Source: Nymphaea colorata
Lineage: Eukaryota > Streptophyta > Magnoliopsida > Nymphaeales > Nymphaeaceae
Direction of reading: 5' to 3'
NCBI RefSeq assembly: GCF_008831285.2
Contig: NC_045148.1
Coordinates: 20,889,002-20,949,001 of the forward strand
DNA length: 60,000 bases
Each line of letters starts with the position of its first letter. Position 1 is the stretch's first letter. Under the pieces are notes generated by a model. It did not search any database. It saw only the letters and a list, made by a program, of their open reading frames with translations, and had not been told where the DNA came from. Position numbers and translations under genes: made by a program. Below are positions 20,787 to 33,870 of the stretch, one piece after another.

Positions 20787-23700
20787 TCATTCCTCGCCAG
20801 TAAAAGAAAAGGTCATGCCAACCGTGGTCAGGTTTGAGGCGTCCGCTGATACCAGAATTGTTGCACGACTGCCAGTCCTTAAACGCGCTTGTATTTCGTC
20901 TTCCTTTCCAAAATTGACTTCGTAATCGCTCCATACGGCGGAGCGTTCATGCCTCCAATGAATGAAGCGTGGGCAGCTAGCCGGAAAGTGTGGGACGCGG
21001 TTAGGCTGGAAGACCTGTATGATTTTTGGGCCATAAGCTCTGATCTCATTCCCACCCCCATGGTGCTCATCTTCAATCATCCCGTCACGACCTCCGCCAT
21101 TTTCACGGCCATCTTCTGCCACCTCTTCAACTTCGTTGAGTACTTCAGTCTCCCTCTCTATTTCCTCTGCCTCAGTTTCTTTTTCATGATCTCCGCCTTC
21201 TTCGCGGTCATCTTCTGCCACCTCCTCTTCAACTTCGTTTAGTACCTCACACTCCCTCTGCACTTCGACCTTGTCAGCCTCAGTTTCAGTACCATCACGA
21301 CCGCCACTATTTTCGCGGCCATCTTCCGCCACCTCCTGTTGAATATTGATGAATACTTTAGGCTCCCTGTCTGCTTCCTCTTCAGCCTCAGTTTCATTGT
21401 CACTACCTCCGCCGTCTTCGTGGCCATCTTCCTCTGCCACCTCTTCAACCTCGACCGCTTCTGGCCTCATAAGAGCATCAATAGACGACATCGCACACCT
21501 CTCGTGACAGGGGACTTCGATAAACCCCATCCCATCAAATAAAATTCGGCCTCGGTAACATATCTGAAAATTCCAAACTCTCGGTAAAGGGATCCAAATG
21601 GGACGGAAGAAGTTCTTGACTATAGGACGTTGAACTTCGAGTGTGGACTCAAAGACGACACGGTGATCGTCTTCCAGGAGTTGTATATGAATGGGTGATT
21701 GGACCTTATTTAACACTAGTCTCTTCATCATTAGCTCGGGTTTGGGAACGTTTGCTTCATTTGGAAACATGAAAGACAGCTGCTGATGGCCAGTAACAGA
21801 CCCAGGGGACAGACTTCCCCATATCTCGAATCGACCCAAACGTTCGAATGCAAGTTCCTGCCACAACCAAGAACAACGAACAAGAGACTTTCATCAAAAT
21901 TGAGCAACTTCGTACGGCAGCACCATTAAACTGCTCGTACTACTAGTAAATAAACCAATCGAGGACTAGCGGTTAATTTGTTAGACCATACATACCTTGA
22001 AAACTTGCTCTTTGAAATCATCACTGAGGGAGCTGCAACCGATGGAACCGTAGGGTCCTGGCAAGACTAACTCTTCTATGCTTTGAGCAACATTCTCAAT
22101 GCCTTGTACATCTTCAAGCAGCCGACAACCACCGAGGCGTAACTTCTTCAAAGATTTCAAGTTTGAAATATCCAGTGTCTTCTCTAAGTCACTGCAGTTA
22201 GATGCATCAAGTATTTGCAAGGAAGAAGGGAGCAAAGGAACCAATCGGATCCTCTTGCAACCGTTTAATGAAAGCTCTTCAAGTCGAGAAAGGTTGCGTA
22301 TGCACAATGGCAGCTCTGTGATGCTCTCACAAGCCTCAAACTTTAAAAATTCGAGGTTCTCAAGTGATCCGATCCACTCAGGCAAAGCTCTGAGGTTCTT
22401 GCATCTCAAAGTAAAGGACTTTAGGTTTTCAATAGAGGTTTCAGCCATGGTCGCAGGTAGCTCTTCGTCGGCACAGCATAGTGACAGTGACTCTATGCTC
22501 CTCAATGAGAAGATCTTATTGATGATCGGTGTGATAGATTCACAATCCGCTTCAAAGGTCTTGAGGTTCTTTCGATATGGAAGCCAATCTGGTAGAGTCA
22601 TAAGATTCTTGCATCTCAATGACAATTCCTCAATCTTTTCCATTGCCTCAATGGATTCGGGCAACTCTTTAATTCTGCTATCAGTGATACAGAGAACTCT
22701 TGCTTTCTTCAACGAAGAAGACGGTAAAACACTAAGCCAGCTGCATGATGAGATCTCTAATCGATCAATGTCCATGAGGTCCCCACCGTTTATCTTCATT
22801 CCTTTTAAGTCAGTGCCTTCAACATTGAACACTTGTAAGGAATTCAAACTACTAATTGAATCAGGCAGACTGTGCAGCCTATCCAACTTCCTTAGATACA
22901 TCTCACTGAGCTTGGTTAGCTGTCCTATTGAAGAAGGTATACTTGTGATTGCCAAGTCGTCAAGCTCAAGCGTATTCAACGATTCCAAGTTCCCCAACCG
23001 CTCTGGTAGAGATTCAAGTCTTGGGAATTGTTTTATGCAAAGAGTTTGAAGTGAAGTTAATTGACAAATGGCATCGGGCAACTTCTCAACGTTCAGAAAT
23101 TGAAGAAACTTCAGGTACTTTAATTTTGTCAAATTTCCAATGGATTCATGAACTTCAGATAGTGAAGCACAGTACAAGAACACCAACGTCTCCAAGTTTG
23201 GCATATTGGAGAAATCGGGCGTCGCTTTTATTCTATGACAAGAAATCTTGAGGACTTTCAATGCATTAAAGAGCTGCAAGAGAGATTATTTCTTGGTTGA
23301 GACTATGGAAGCAGCAATGACCCAATTATTTGACATGACAAAAAAATGAGAAGAGAAGTGACCTTTGATGCGCTTTCCTTTACAAGAAGCTCACTCACAC
23401 CGTCTGCTACATCTAATTCAAGGGTGATGAGGTTCTCAAAATTGCAGCTTGAAAGCGATTTGAATTTGCTGACTCTCAAGAATAAAATTTTGAGGTCCTT
23501 CGGAAGAAAGAAGTTTTCGCCTTCGAAGTTCACGTCACTTACTCGAAGAAGTTTCAGGAATGTCATCTCTCCAAAGGCTTCAGTTCTTAAACATTGTTCG
23601 CCAGTGCCATAAAGGCAAATGCTTTCTATGTGCTTGTTTCTTCCCTGTCGATGGATGAAAAAACTTGCAATTATTGTTATAGCTGCCTGATCAATCAATA

Positions 23701-26700
23701 CTCGATATGCATGTGATTCCCAAATATGTTAAATTAAGAACGGTTAAGTAGCATGCAGCGGAAGCAGTGCTAGCAGTGGGAGTTTTGAAGTGCTTAGAAT
23801 GAATGCATAGCTGATCGATTATCTGGAAAACGAGAGCAGAGCCGATAGGAATATAGAGGTACCATTAAGAAAAATAGACCACAATACAAGAAGTAATTAT
23901 ATCTAAGGTCGATTTAAAGTGCTCTATAAAAGAGAGGAAGAGGGAGAGGGAGAGAGAGGGGGCACTTACGGTATTTTTTGTCAAAATGCTCATTATGTCT
24001 TCACATTTCCATAGCCTGCTCCACTTCCAAGGTTTGTTACGCTCAACTTGCCGAACTATGTCTCTTGCCATGTCCCTTAAAAGGTCGTGCATCTCAAACT
24101 GTTCATCACCACCACTAATGAGGCTCTTTCTTTGGAGCTCCTTAATTGCGGATTTTGGTTGCCAACTTAAGTTTTCCCACAGCAAAGTGGCTTCATATCG
24201 AAAATGGCCGACATAGAAGCATGCTATGTCCAAAAATATCTGTTTGGCTTCCCACGACAATCCATCATAACTTATTTGCAAGCTTTTCTGGATTTCTTGG
24301 TTCGTGGTACTTTGGAGCTTTTTCAAATAATCTTGCCATTCAACCAAATCGCTAATACCACGGAGGTTAGATCCAAAAACTTTAAGGGCCAAAGGCAACC
24401 CACCAGCACATGCAACAATCTCTTCTAATATATTCGAAGATATGTCCTGTGGTTGAGGATTGTTCTGAAAAGCATATCTCTTGAAGAGAGAGGAAGATTG
24501 ATCAGCATCCAACAGGCTTGGTCTATACATGTCTTCCTTCTCGACCCCGTACCCTAATAGAACTCTTTCATCTCTTGTTGTTATAATTATCCGACTGCCC
24601 GATGGGAAAGGGAGATCCTTAGCAGCTAGCTCATGGAATTGATTGGCAGGATCGTCAGCATCGTCCAATACTATTAAAACTCTCCTGGATGGAACTCTTT
24701 CTTTAACCAGACGCCGGCCAACATCACTGTTGTATATTGGTGTAACTTTATTCTTTGGGATCTCTTCAGCGTATTGCCTCAACAGTTGTGTCTGTGAGGC
24801 GGGGGCCTTCCAAGATTCTCTAACATTTGCCAGAAAGGTGGATGACCCAAAATCTAAACGTAGTTTGTTGAAAACAGCCTTGGCAATGGTTGTTTTCCCA
24901 ATGCCGCCCGTACCCACAATCCCAACCTTCTTCTTAACACCATCTCCTCCAATTTGCAGCAGCTTCATAACGTCCTCCACGCGAGTGTCCAGTCCAACCG
25001 GATGGTCCGCCACATCTAGAAGACCACTGTCTAGATGCCGGTGAAGGTGGTCGGCAACTATGGCGACCAGTGTTGCTTCATGCCTGGACCCTTCTCCACG
25101 TTAAATTAAGTACACCATGCATCATTAATCTTGCTGGCAATCTATATGGGTATAGGGCATGCAAGGAGGAAAAATATGAGTTAACTCTGTGTTACTTTCT
25201 CGATGAGCTAAAATATCTCAAAAAATAACTGCAAGCAAATAACTGTAGTTCAAACTTAGGAGATGGGATTCAGTGAATGCTTGCATCCGGCTGTAAATTT
25301 CCTAATGAACTAATGATCCAGATCGCTTGTCATTTGCCAAGAGTAATAAGTAACAATGTTAAAAGAAGAAATCTCAATTCCAAGTACGATGATATTACCC
25401 GATGTTAGGGCTCATACTTATAATATTATGGATATTTATTAAATGAATTCAAAAACATTGAATTAAAAATTACAAAAAAATGGTCAACTTTTGAGCCAAA
25501 TATCAAATTAATGAACACCCGACCTTTCGCGCACATGAAACAGGCACCTAAAGCTTCAATGTAATTCACAAACAGCCACTCCTTTTAAAACGTATTAAAA
25601 TATGCTAGTAAATGACACATTTACCCTTTCAGTTAAAAATATTTAAAAAATGAAAATGAGAACAAAGTTGCCCTCGCTCCCTGCCAGACGAACGAAGAGG
25701 GCCCCGTCGCTAGACCCGAACAACAAATTATGCATATAGATGCACAAAATATTTCTGAAGAAAGTTACAAAAAGAGATTTATCCGCTTAAAAATTCAGAT
25801 TGGGTTATGAATATAAAAATCAGATTTGGGTATCCGATTCGGATATGACTTTTATTTGAATTCAAATGTGAATATCTAAAAAAACGATATGATTAAGGAT
25901 ATATCCAATCAAAATCTAATTCGTTGACATCCTTATATTTGAGTTTAAGGAATTATTGAAGGATGATTCTAGTTCCACTTGCATGGATGGACAGAAAGAG
26001 AGGAAAATTAATCGATGAAAATTAAAAGAAAGGAAAATAAAGGGTGGAAAGAAAAAAAAGGTTGAAAAAGGAAGAGATTAATATAAAAGCATGTTTGAAT
26101 AGAAAAGAAAAAAAAATTGTTAAAAACCATTTTATATGTAACTTAATTTTTATTCTATTTATTTTGTTTATTTTCAAAATGACTTTAGAATATTGTATTA
26201 CAGAGACCATCTCATAGAAGTAATAAAATATGGTTACTACATAAAATATTTTACCATATAAATGTTTATTTTTAAACATTTAACTGTAAGAGCTCCAAAA
26301 AGAATATACGAGCGTTCGACAGTCCAATGTTAAAAGGTAAGGTCATGCGTATGAAAAAAAAAAAAAGGCAAAATCTACCGGTCTCAATTTCAAAGTGTCG
26401 TTTTTAAACTTAGCAATCTTAAGAAACTTTGGTTGTGAAAAAAAAAAAGAACTTGCATTGAGAAAGAGACTTTCTTTTCCATTTCACCCTCCATTTTTGA
26501 AAGGATTGGAAATGGATCCGCTTAATTTACTTTCTTTTGCCTTCAAACAAACATGATTTTACTTTCCTTTTTTTTCCTTTTCCCTATTTAAGTGGTTACC
26601 TAAACATGGTAATTCTGTCAAACACAGAAGAATCTTATCATTTTCATTCTTTTCCCTCTAACCGATGAGGGTGTTAATAAGGGTATGGTTCATGGAACTG

Positions 26701-27418
26701 AAAGTTGATTACTTGTATCCAGTGGGTATATGCAGAACCAGAAATTATACACCCGGGAAGAGAGAGAGAGATCGGGGTACCCATTTGCATCGTTCTTGAG
26801 GCTGTAGCCGGAAAGTCCTGCTACTTTAGTCAAGGCGTCCCTCCACTTTTTCACTTCTGCTTTGTCCATCTTGTCATATGATTTGAAAGCACGCTCAAAA
26901 GGCCCACTCTGGTGACGAATGTGGGAAGGCTCAACGCCAAAGAAGATGGGAAGAATCAGCCTCCTGCCCGCGCACTCGACTATCTTGGCGATCTCTTTTA
27001 GGCACCATTTTGAGTCCCCATAGCCCTTGGAAATGATTGGCACAAACACCTTCGACCTCTCGATGTAAGGAAACAGCTCCTCGATCGTTTCACCTCTGTG
27101 CAAATCTTCACTGTCTATGAAGGTTTTCAAGCCCCGTCTGCAGAGAGCCTGGTAGAGATGGCCAGTGAATCCATTTCGGGTGTCAACTCCTCTGAAGCTC
27201 AGAAAAATATCAAAATCATGCTGCTCATTGGGAGAGGGGGACAATGCTACTGTTGGCGAGGATGGCCGCTCTACAACTTCTCCGGGGTCTGGAATTGGAG
27301 CTTGAATGGCTGGATCAGACAGCCATGGCGATTGAAGGGCCTCGCCTATGGCACTTTTGATCCACTCAAGGATGGCGGCGACGCAGCCGGCGATGGGGAG
27401 GTATCTAGAATTCCTCAT
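20787..27418 (-). CDS. TNL A: TIR-NBS-LRR immune receptor with an acidic repeat in its C-terminal domain
   Basis: This is an intracellular immune receptor. Exons on - are 27418-26781, 25083-23970, 23644-23363, 23273-21996 and 21857-20787, joined by GT-AG introns into an uninterrupted 1460-residue frame. Residues 1-68 are an extension. The TIR domain starts at FDIFLSFRGVDTR (about 69) with putative NADase Glu142 in WCLKEIAKIV. The NB-ARC has P-loop GIVGTGGIGKTT (267), kinase-2 VLIVLDDAD (348), GSRIIITTRD, GLPLAL (441), FLDIACFYVG and MHDLLRDMARDI (544). Exons 3 and 4 (585-1104) hold the LRRs. Exon 5 (1105-1460) looks like a post-LRR C-JID-type domain interrupted by about 140 Glu/Asp-rich residues. 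The ATG is the first one in the open frame. TNL activation normally means oligomerisation and TIR NADase signalling through EDS1; the recognised ligand is unknown. No lesion was seen. Confidence 0.93.
21046..21462 (-). repeat. Acidic tandem repeats encoded in TNL A exon 5
   Basis: Four imperfect repeats of about 33-37 residues each carry E-E-V-A-E-D/E-x-x-E followed by a Gly/Asp stretch, at roughly residues 1236-1374. The same block is nearly unchanged in TNL B (45002-45420). Confidence 0.85.
25084..26780 (-). other. Intron 1 of TNL A (1.7 kb)
   Basis: It separates the TIR and NB-ARC exons, the usual position of TNL intron 1. It is AT-rich with A/T homopolymers and no recognisable inserted gene. 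The matching intron in TNL B is only 484 bases (49421-48938) and unlike in sequence. Confidence 0.8.
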
Positions 27419-27549
27419 TTCTTTGGATACGCTTGCAATAGAACAGTTAACTCCCTTAGGGTTGAAGCTATTGCGGGGTGGAGTACCTATAAGGAGGACG
27501 GGGATGACATGGGGGAAACTGAAAAGTCTTCCTATGAGTACCAGAAGGT

Positions 27550-27638
27550 GTTAGTTAATGTGAACGTGTGAGCAATATGTGGAAGTGGAGAGAAATGTTA
27601 GTTAATGTGAACGTGTGAGCAATATGTGGAAGTGGAGA
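27550..27638. repeat. Two-copy 47-bp tandem duplication upstream of TNL A
   Basis: GTTAGTTAATGTGAACGTGT and the following 27 bases occur twice in a row (27550 and 27597), some 130-220 bases before the TNL A start codon. They lie in the 5' leader or promoter and have no counterpart near TNL B, where similarity stops just before. Confidence 0.85.
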
Positions 27639-28984
27639 TCGTGTAAACATGTTGTGGCTGCTTTTTGGCAAGTGGCATTAGTGGGTAGTTTTTTCTTTTG
27701 TTCTATAAATACTAGTTCCATGCATGTAATCCAAGGAGTGAGAAAAAGAATGAAAATGTTGAGGTCTTTTCAAGTTTTATTTTAACGTGCCCTTTTGTAG
27801 TGTTGTTTGGTGTGAGAGTTAGAAAGACTTCCTTCAGAAGGACTCGTTGAGTTGGGGTCAACTAAAATTTCTTCAATTTCAAATGTTTTTATTTTTTTCG
27901 TTCAAAATTAGTATGATTTTTCGAATGTGGCATCGATTAATGACAATATCAAGACAACAACGACTTTTCTAATAAGCCATTCAGGAACTTCACCATTGTA
28001 AACGATTTGCCGGAATGGAGACCCCACCTGCTATGCAGCCAACAACCACGTGGCCGATTGAGATGGTCAGTCAAGTCTGTCTGCTCGTTTATTTGACAGA
28101 ACAAGTGGCCGATTGAGATGTTACTGGTCAGTCAACTCTGTCTTCATGATAAGAACAATATCTCGATCAACAACTCACCGCCTGCAACTTTGTGCAAGCG
28201 AACAACTTATGGGTCAGAAAAGAAGCACCACCACATGAAGTACGTTCACATGTAAGAGTAAGCGTTAGCCAAATCAGTAGTGAAGAAAATGGAGTCAATG
28301 TCAATGAGAGATGATGCACAAAAGAATATTTTTTTTTTTAAGAACTTTCCAATCCGTTGTAAAAAAAGCTGCATTACTTCTTATCGCGCGAATAATTATT
28401 GAATGAAAACACGTCAAGTGGCCGATTGAAAGTCGTAGGCTGTGTGTGGGACATCGTAGACCTTTCAGCCAAATGCCGTCATGAGAAAATGCAGTCGTTC
28501 AGCTTGCAAAAAATTGTGTATTTACATTTCAAAAAATTGAAAGTTCAAAGCTCCTTTACAAGATTCTACAAACCCACTTCTAGATCAAGTAACTTGAATA
28601 CATAAAAAAAAAAAAAAAAAAAGATTTCTTTTTGTCCCCAAAATTTGATGACCTGAAACATTAATCCGAATTTTCAAATGTGATACCAACTTGCCACCAC
28701 CAGATTTAGATGACATACGCACTCAGGCAAACATAAGGGTGGTTGGCTCCCTCTCATTCATTCAGAGTTGGTAGAGAACCCGCAGTTACCAGTATGAAAT
28801 GAAATTATCTTTTCTGGACACAATAAACAAATTATTCAGTGAATTATTTTAGCACATGCAATATTTTAAAGATCATACGATCTCGTTTGTCAAGGTAAAA
28901 TTAAATGTTCCACCTGGTCCTCCAACAAAAAGGACTGCATCAAACTGTTTCATTTTCATTACTTTAATTAGATCAATGGCTGCA
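27639..28984. other. Upstream region of TNL A; no gene seen
   Basis: TNL A transcription should start in the first few hundred bases. Around 27925-27990 (GGCATCGATTAATGACAATA, ACAACGACTTTTCTAAT) there is a copy of a motif seen again near 29345, 33145, 52230 and 56460, part of the locus-wide repeats. Segment 28750-28880 copies 17480-17595. Confidence 0.6.
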
Positions 28985-29152
28985 ATGGTGTTCTTCTTAA
29001 GTCTTGCAGCATAGGGAAAGCCGAGGTGACCCGACTTTCCTCGTGGTTCAACTTTTGTCAGTGCATTTTTTGGGTAAAATTATGGCAGATTTGATGCACA
29101 CAAAAAAGAGAGATTGAATTTTTTGAAATTGGTTTATAATCATGAATTAAGC
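28985..29152. repeat. Third, truncated copy of the TNL 3' flank
   Basis: GAGGTGACCCGACTTTCCTC through GGTTTATAATCATGAATTAAG matches 20230-20358 (TNL A flank) and 43395-43528 (TNL B flank). It then switches abruptly to CATGGCTACCTCATG, so everything after this point in that copy, including any TNL, is lost. Confidence 0.88.
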
Positions 29153-30171
29153 ATGGCTACCTCATGATTTCCAAAATTAACATGATGCCATGGTACTTCA
29201 TGCTAGTAACATAGTTTTATGTGCTCTTGATGATTTTCATTGGAGGAGATGGTGGATGAGTCTGTTTCTATAGGATCATCTGCACTTTCAGGACTAGCAA
29301 TAGTTGCAGCGAACATGAATTAGTTGAGTAATAATATTGCATGTGATTTTTCAAACTTAGCATCTATTAACGACAATATTATTTGATAGAGTCAACAACG
29401 ACTTTTCTAATGGGCCATTTAGGAACTTCATCATTCTGAATGATTGCTAAAAGTGAGAGCCCACCTTCGAAAGATAAGCCATTAATAGACTCTGCAACCA
29501 CACGGTATGTCGAGTCAGTCTGTTCGTTGTTTAATTGAAACAACAGGTGGCCTACCTAGTTGTTCATGGTAAGTCAAGTCTGTTATCCTATGTTTGGGTG
29601 AAAAGCCCATCGCCAAGAAAAAAACAAAAATAAGGAAAAACTTTAGTGTTTAAGGAAGTAGCACAAATAGAAATCAAACAGAGATGTACCTTCTATGCGT
29701 TCGCCTGCTTGACTATGTATGTTGTACCCTTTATAACATAACAGGTGGACGATCGAGTTGGCCCTTCTTCGGCCATCGACCATTATTTGCATGATCATAC
29801 CCAACAGTAAGATGGTGATTCATGGTCATGATTTCATCTTACTTTAGGTAGCCCAATGTGTCTGGTTTCAGCACTTATTGCCTTCATAAGCAACTGCACA
29901 AGTTAATTTTTATATATACAATATCTCACACATTCGTTATCTTAGCACAATATCTCAAACACGTTGTCTCTTACACATGACGGATGTTATGATACTATTT
30001 TAAGATGATTAAATGCAACAATCACTTTTATATGAGTTGAGATATTTGTTTTTTTTTTTACTAATTCACCTTTTTTAGAGCCCAAAAGTAGCCAAATTCA
30101 GTTGATTGATATATGTGAAGTGGACATGTTGATACTCGCAAAAAACATATATATATTGTCTTATATATACC

Positions 30172-32886
30172 TGTTATCACCCCAATTTTTTTTTTAATGG
30201 GGTGTAATTTATTTTCACTCAAATCTCAATTATTTCATCTGGATTTAGTTCTTTGGCCTTGAGCCCGAACCTAGATCCAAAACAAACTTCCATACCTTTA
30301 CCTAAATTTAATTATCACTATTCCATCCAAAACAAATCTCTAGATCCATGTCTGAACTCAAATACAACATTCAAATTAAACCCAACTTTAAATGTGAGAT
30401 TCATATCCAAAAAATAAAAAATTTGCACGCCCAGCGCGCCATACAAGTGCGCTTTTGCACGTTGCGCGGGGCAGCACACCATGCCCGCTGAGTCAGGGTG
30501 TGTGCACGCAGGTCCCTTTCTTAGTTAAAACCGCCCCAAGGGGCAGTTTGGCCTGGCTGGCCCCCCAAAGGGGTGTTTCACATGCCGAGTCGGGGCTTGC
30601 GCGTGCTAGCCCCTTTCTTAGTTAAAACCTGGCGGTTTTGGCTTGGCTGGATGAGCATTAGCCCTGCCCTCATCCCAAAGGGGAGTTTGCAGGGCTAGTG
30701 GTCAATCTCATTTGGTCAAAGCATATAAAAAAATATATAATTATTCAAAAATATTTGAAATTCGCATGATAATTTGTTAAAATAAAAAAACAATCAGATT
30801 TTGAGTTTTGGCTCCAAAACTCTTTGTAAATACCCCTACAATCATCCCTTTTGAACATAGGCTAACCCTTAAGGAATTTCTAGGGTTTTTTCACTTGAAG
30901 TCTTAGAGTTTTTCCTTAACTTTTTTCTATCCGTTCATCTTTTGGGGGCAGGATGGGGATGCCATAATCATTTAGGAGTTTCATTCCTAATACTATCTAT
31001 ATTCGAGGTATGTAGTGCTCATTTTCATTTTTTTCATTTCTCTTCGTCACATCCCTATGCCTATGGCTGTGCAAGAAAACTCAAAATGATTTTCTATCCG
31101 GAATAGAGAGCTGCATTTTGAGTACACCGGTAGCATTAACAAGGCGAAATAAATTCTATTTCTTCATTCATTTCCAAAAATATACTTGATATATTGCTTT
31201 ATTAATCATTTATGTTTAAAATGATGTCCGTAATTGATGAGCAAGTACATGGCGAGAATGAGTGCTTGGGTTGAGATTTCTACATTTTTATGTTGATTTT
31301 TAAGTTTGAGATTGGTCCAACTTAAGAAAATTCTTCACGAATATGTATATGTTAAAATGCATTTTTATGTCATTATCACGCTTAATTTCTCTTTTAATCA
31401 CTCGATTATAAACCCCAATGAGTGTTTTCTTACGTTGCATGAATGTTTGATTTTCTTTCTACCCAATGGTGGAAGAAATAGACTTTCTTGTAAGAAATGA
31501 AATAAATATAATTTTATGTTAATATATAAAATATTTGGAATCATGTTTCTAAAAAAGTTTCAAAAACAAATACCCTCTCTAATGAGACTTGAAGACTTAA
31601 CTTAGGCTAGTGCATGAGTTCAAGTTCCTCTCCGGCCTATATAAAAAAACTAAAGTTGGATATTTTCAAGTTATTTCTTAATTTTAATTCTCATGAAAGG
31701 ATATGCGTATATACATGATATGTATGTATACATGCACATGACTGTTTCTCTTTCTTTTTCTCTTTTTATGATTTAACATATTTTTTTATAAATATTCGTA
31801 TACGTTTATATAAATATATATATATATGTGTGTGTGTCTATATCTCTATCTAAAAAAAAAAAATCTTTTTTTCTCTAAAATCTCTCTCTTTCTCTTTTTT
31901 TCTAAAATCTTCTTTTCCTTCTCCATTTGATTTGGTACTTTCTTTTCATAAAGCTTTAATATACATATACATGTGTATATATATACATATATTTGTATAT
32001 ATAAGTATGCATATGTATACATATCTCTCTCTTTTAAATCCTTTACTTTTGTGATTTTTAAAACCTCTTTCCATCTCTCTCTCTCTTTCTCTATCCCACT
32101 GAGATTAAAGTCTTTACCTTTTCCATTCTATTGAATATTTTTTTCTCAAGATCTTTTCATTTGCTGACTTCACTAAAACCAAAAAATCAAGTAATGACTT
32201 AATATTGCATCACACTTGATGGTCTACAACCTCATTCTGTTTTCAAAAACTTTTTTCTTTTTATAAAGATATTTACAACAACAATTATATAAATAAAAAA
32301 TAAGAAACTTAGATGTATGTGATGGTAGGAATACTTTTAAATGAATGTTATGATATGAATGAATGATTTGTTTCCAACCATATAAGATCAACGTATTCAT
32401 ACATTCATATTCACTTAACATCACAACTGATCACAAGTATCTCTATAAAAGAACTTAAACAAGATGAGATGAAAATCTAATTAAGTAGTAATCGAACTAG
32501 AGTAAAATCTCAAACCTACTTAAAGTCCTAGAAAAACACTAAAATGACTTCTAAAAGTGAAAAACCAAAAGTTTCCAAATGATATTTATAAATATTACTA
32601 AATTCAAAATTCTCAAAAGATTCTTCAAATTTTTTTCAAAATCTTGAGACATCAAATCTTTAATATTTTCTTAAACACTACACTGCATTTAGAATGAAAA
32701 AAATGTTTAAACCAAAACGAAATGCATCAAGGATCAGCACAACCATTTGGTTGGTTACTCCTGTAAAGGTGCCGGAAATAGTCAATCCTCATATCGACGG
32801 GCGAGTCCCTTTCTCTCTCGTTTCAAAACAAAACCTTAATTTTATCAAGCATTCCAAAAACCAAAAATCTCTTAAGGATGCAAACA
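30172..32886. mobile_element. Solo LTR, 2.7 kb, of a large LTR retrotransposon
   Basis: It starts TGTTATCACCCC and ends GATGCAAACA, flanked on both sides by ATACC (30167-30171 and 32887-32891). The paralogous block X2 has an uninterrupted CATACCTATCTTACTAACC at about 56193-56211, that is, the empty site. There is no internal coding region, primer site or second LTR, so it looks like the product of LTR-LTR recombination. TG...CA ends, the length and the TGTTATCACCCC start suggest a Ty3/gypsy family with long LTRs, but the family is an inference. Confidence 0.8.
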
Positions 32887-33695
32887 ATACCAATCTTACT
32901 AACCTCCAAATCAGACATATACCTAAAGCATAATCTTTATGCATGGCTACCTCATGATTTCCAAAATTAACATAATGCCATGGTACTTCTCGCCACTAAC
33001 ATAGTTTTATGTGCTTTTGATGATTTTTAATGGAGGACATGGTGGATGAGTTTGTTTCTATAGGATTATCTATACTTTCACGACCAACAGCAGCAAACCT
33101 GAATTATTTAAGTAATAATATTGGATATGATATTTCACATTTATTATCTATTAATGACAATATTATTTGATAGAGTCAACAACGACTTTTCTAATGGGCC
33201 ATTTAGCAACTTCACCGTTCTTAATGATTGCTAAAAGTGAGACCCCACCTTCTAATGTAGAGCAATTAATAGACCAAACAAGCACACGGTAAGTCAAGTC
33301 AGTCTGTTCGTTGTTTAATTAAAACAACAAGTGACCGATCTAGTTGTTCATAGTAAGTCACGGCTTTTATCCTATGGGTGAGAAGCACATCACCAAAAAA
33401 AAAAAAAGAAGCGAAGGACTCTCAATTCTTCCTATCTCTTAGTCATGGGTTGTATCCGGACCTTAGTCATGGGTTGTATCTCTCACAATGTCAGGAGAGC
33501 TCCTGCCAATGCCTTACGCGGATCTCAGCATCCATGTGGATATCAAATCTACAAACCACATATCCATGATCTGATAAAACACGTTGGATCCTACGACAGA
33601 TCCGACCCTCGGATCTCAGATCCAGGGCAATACAAGAAAGGGCACATATTTTATACGTGGATTTGCACTATAAAAACCTCATTCCTTAACAGGGT

Positions 33696-33870
33696 TGCTA
33701 ATTGTCATTTTCAAAAAGCTTTAATGAAGCCAATTGAATTTTGACTGCTTTACAACTGACCCACTTTTTCTACGAGTGTAGTATAGCTGATGCTAATTGT
33801 CATTTTCAAAAAGCTTTAATCAAGCCAAGTGAATTTTGGCTGCTTTAGGACTGGCTCACTTTTTCGTGTC
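33696..33870. repeat. Two-copy ~95-bp tandem repeat in block X1
   Basis: TGCTAATTGTCATTTTCAA begins two adjacent units at 33696 and 33791. The same pair is present in X2 at 56962 and 57056, so this tandem duplication is older than the segmental one. Confidence 0.85.

Noticed and set aside
20889-21242. A + strand frame rich in Phe/Leu that looks like a membrane protein, also at 44845-45198
   Set aside because: It is the reverse complement of the acidic Glu/Asp repeats (GAA/GAG read backwards gives TTC/CTC), so the hydrophobic look is an artefact.
22099-23049. Long + strand open frame (316 codons) opposite the TNL A LRR exon, with a similar one at 46196-46990
   Set aside because: It is the antisense of a regular LRR coding exon. 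It has Ser-rich translation with no domain, and both copies simply follow the TNL paralogues.
27701-27712. CTATAAATAC, a good + strand TATA box upstream of TNL A
   Set aside because: It points away from TNL A and no + strand gene follows it.
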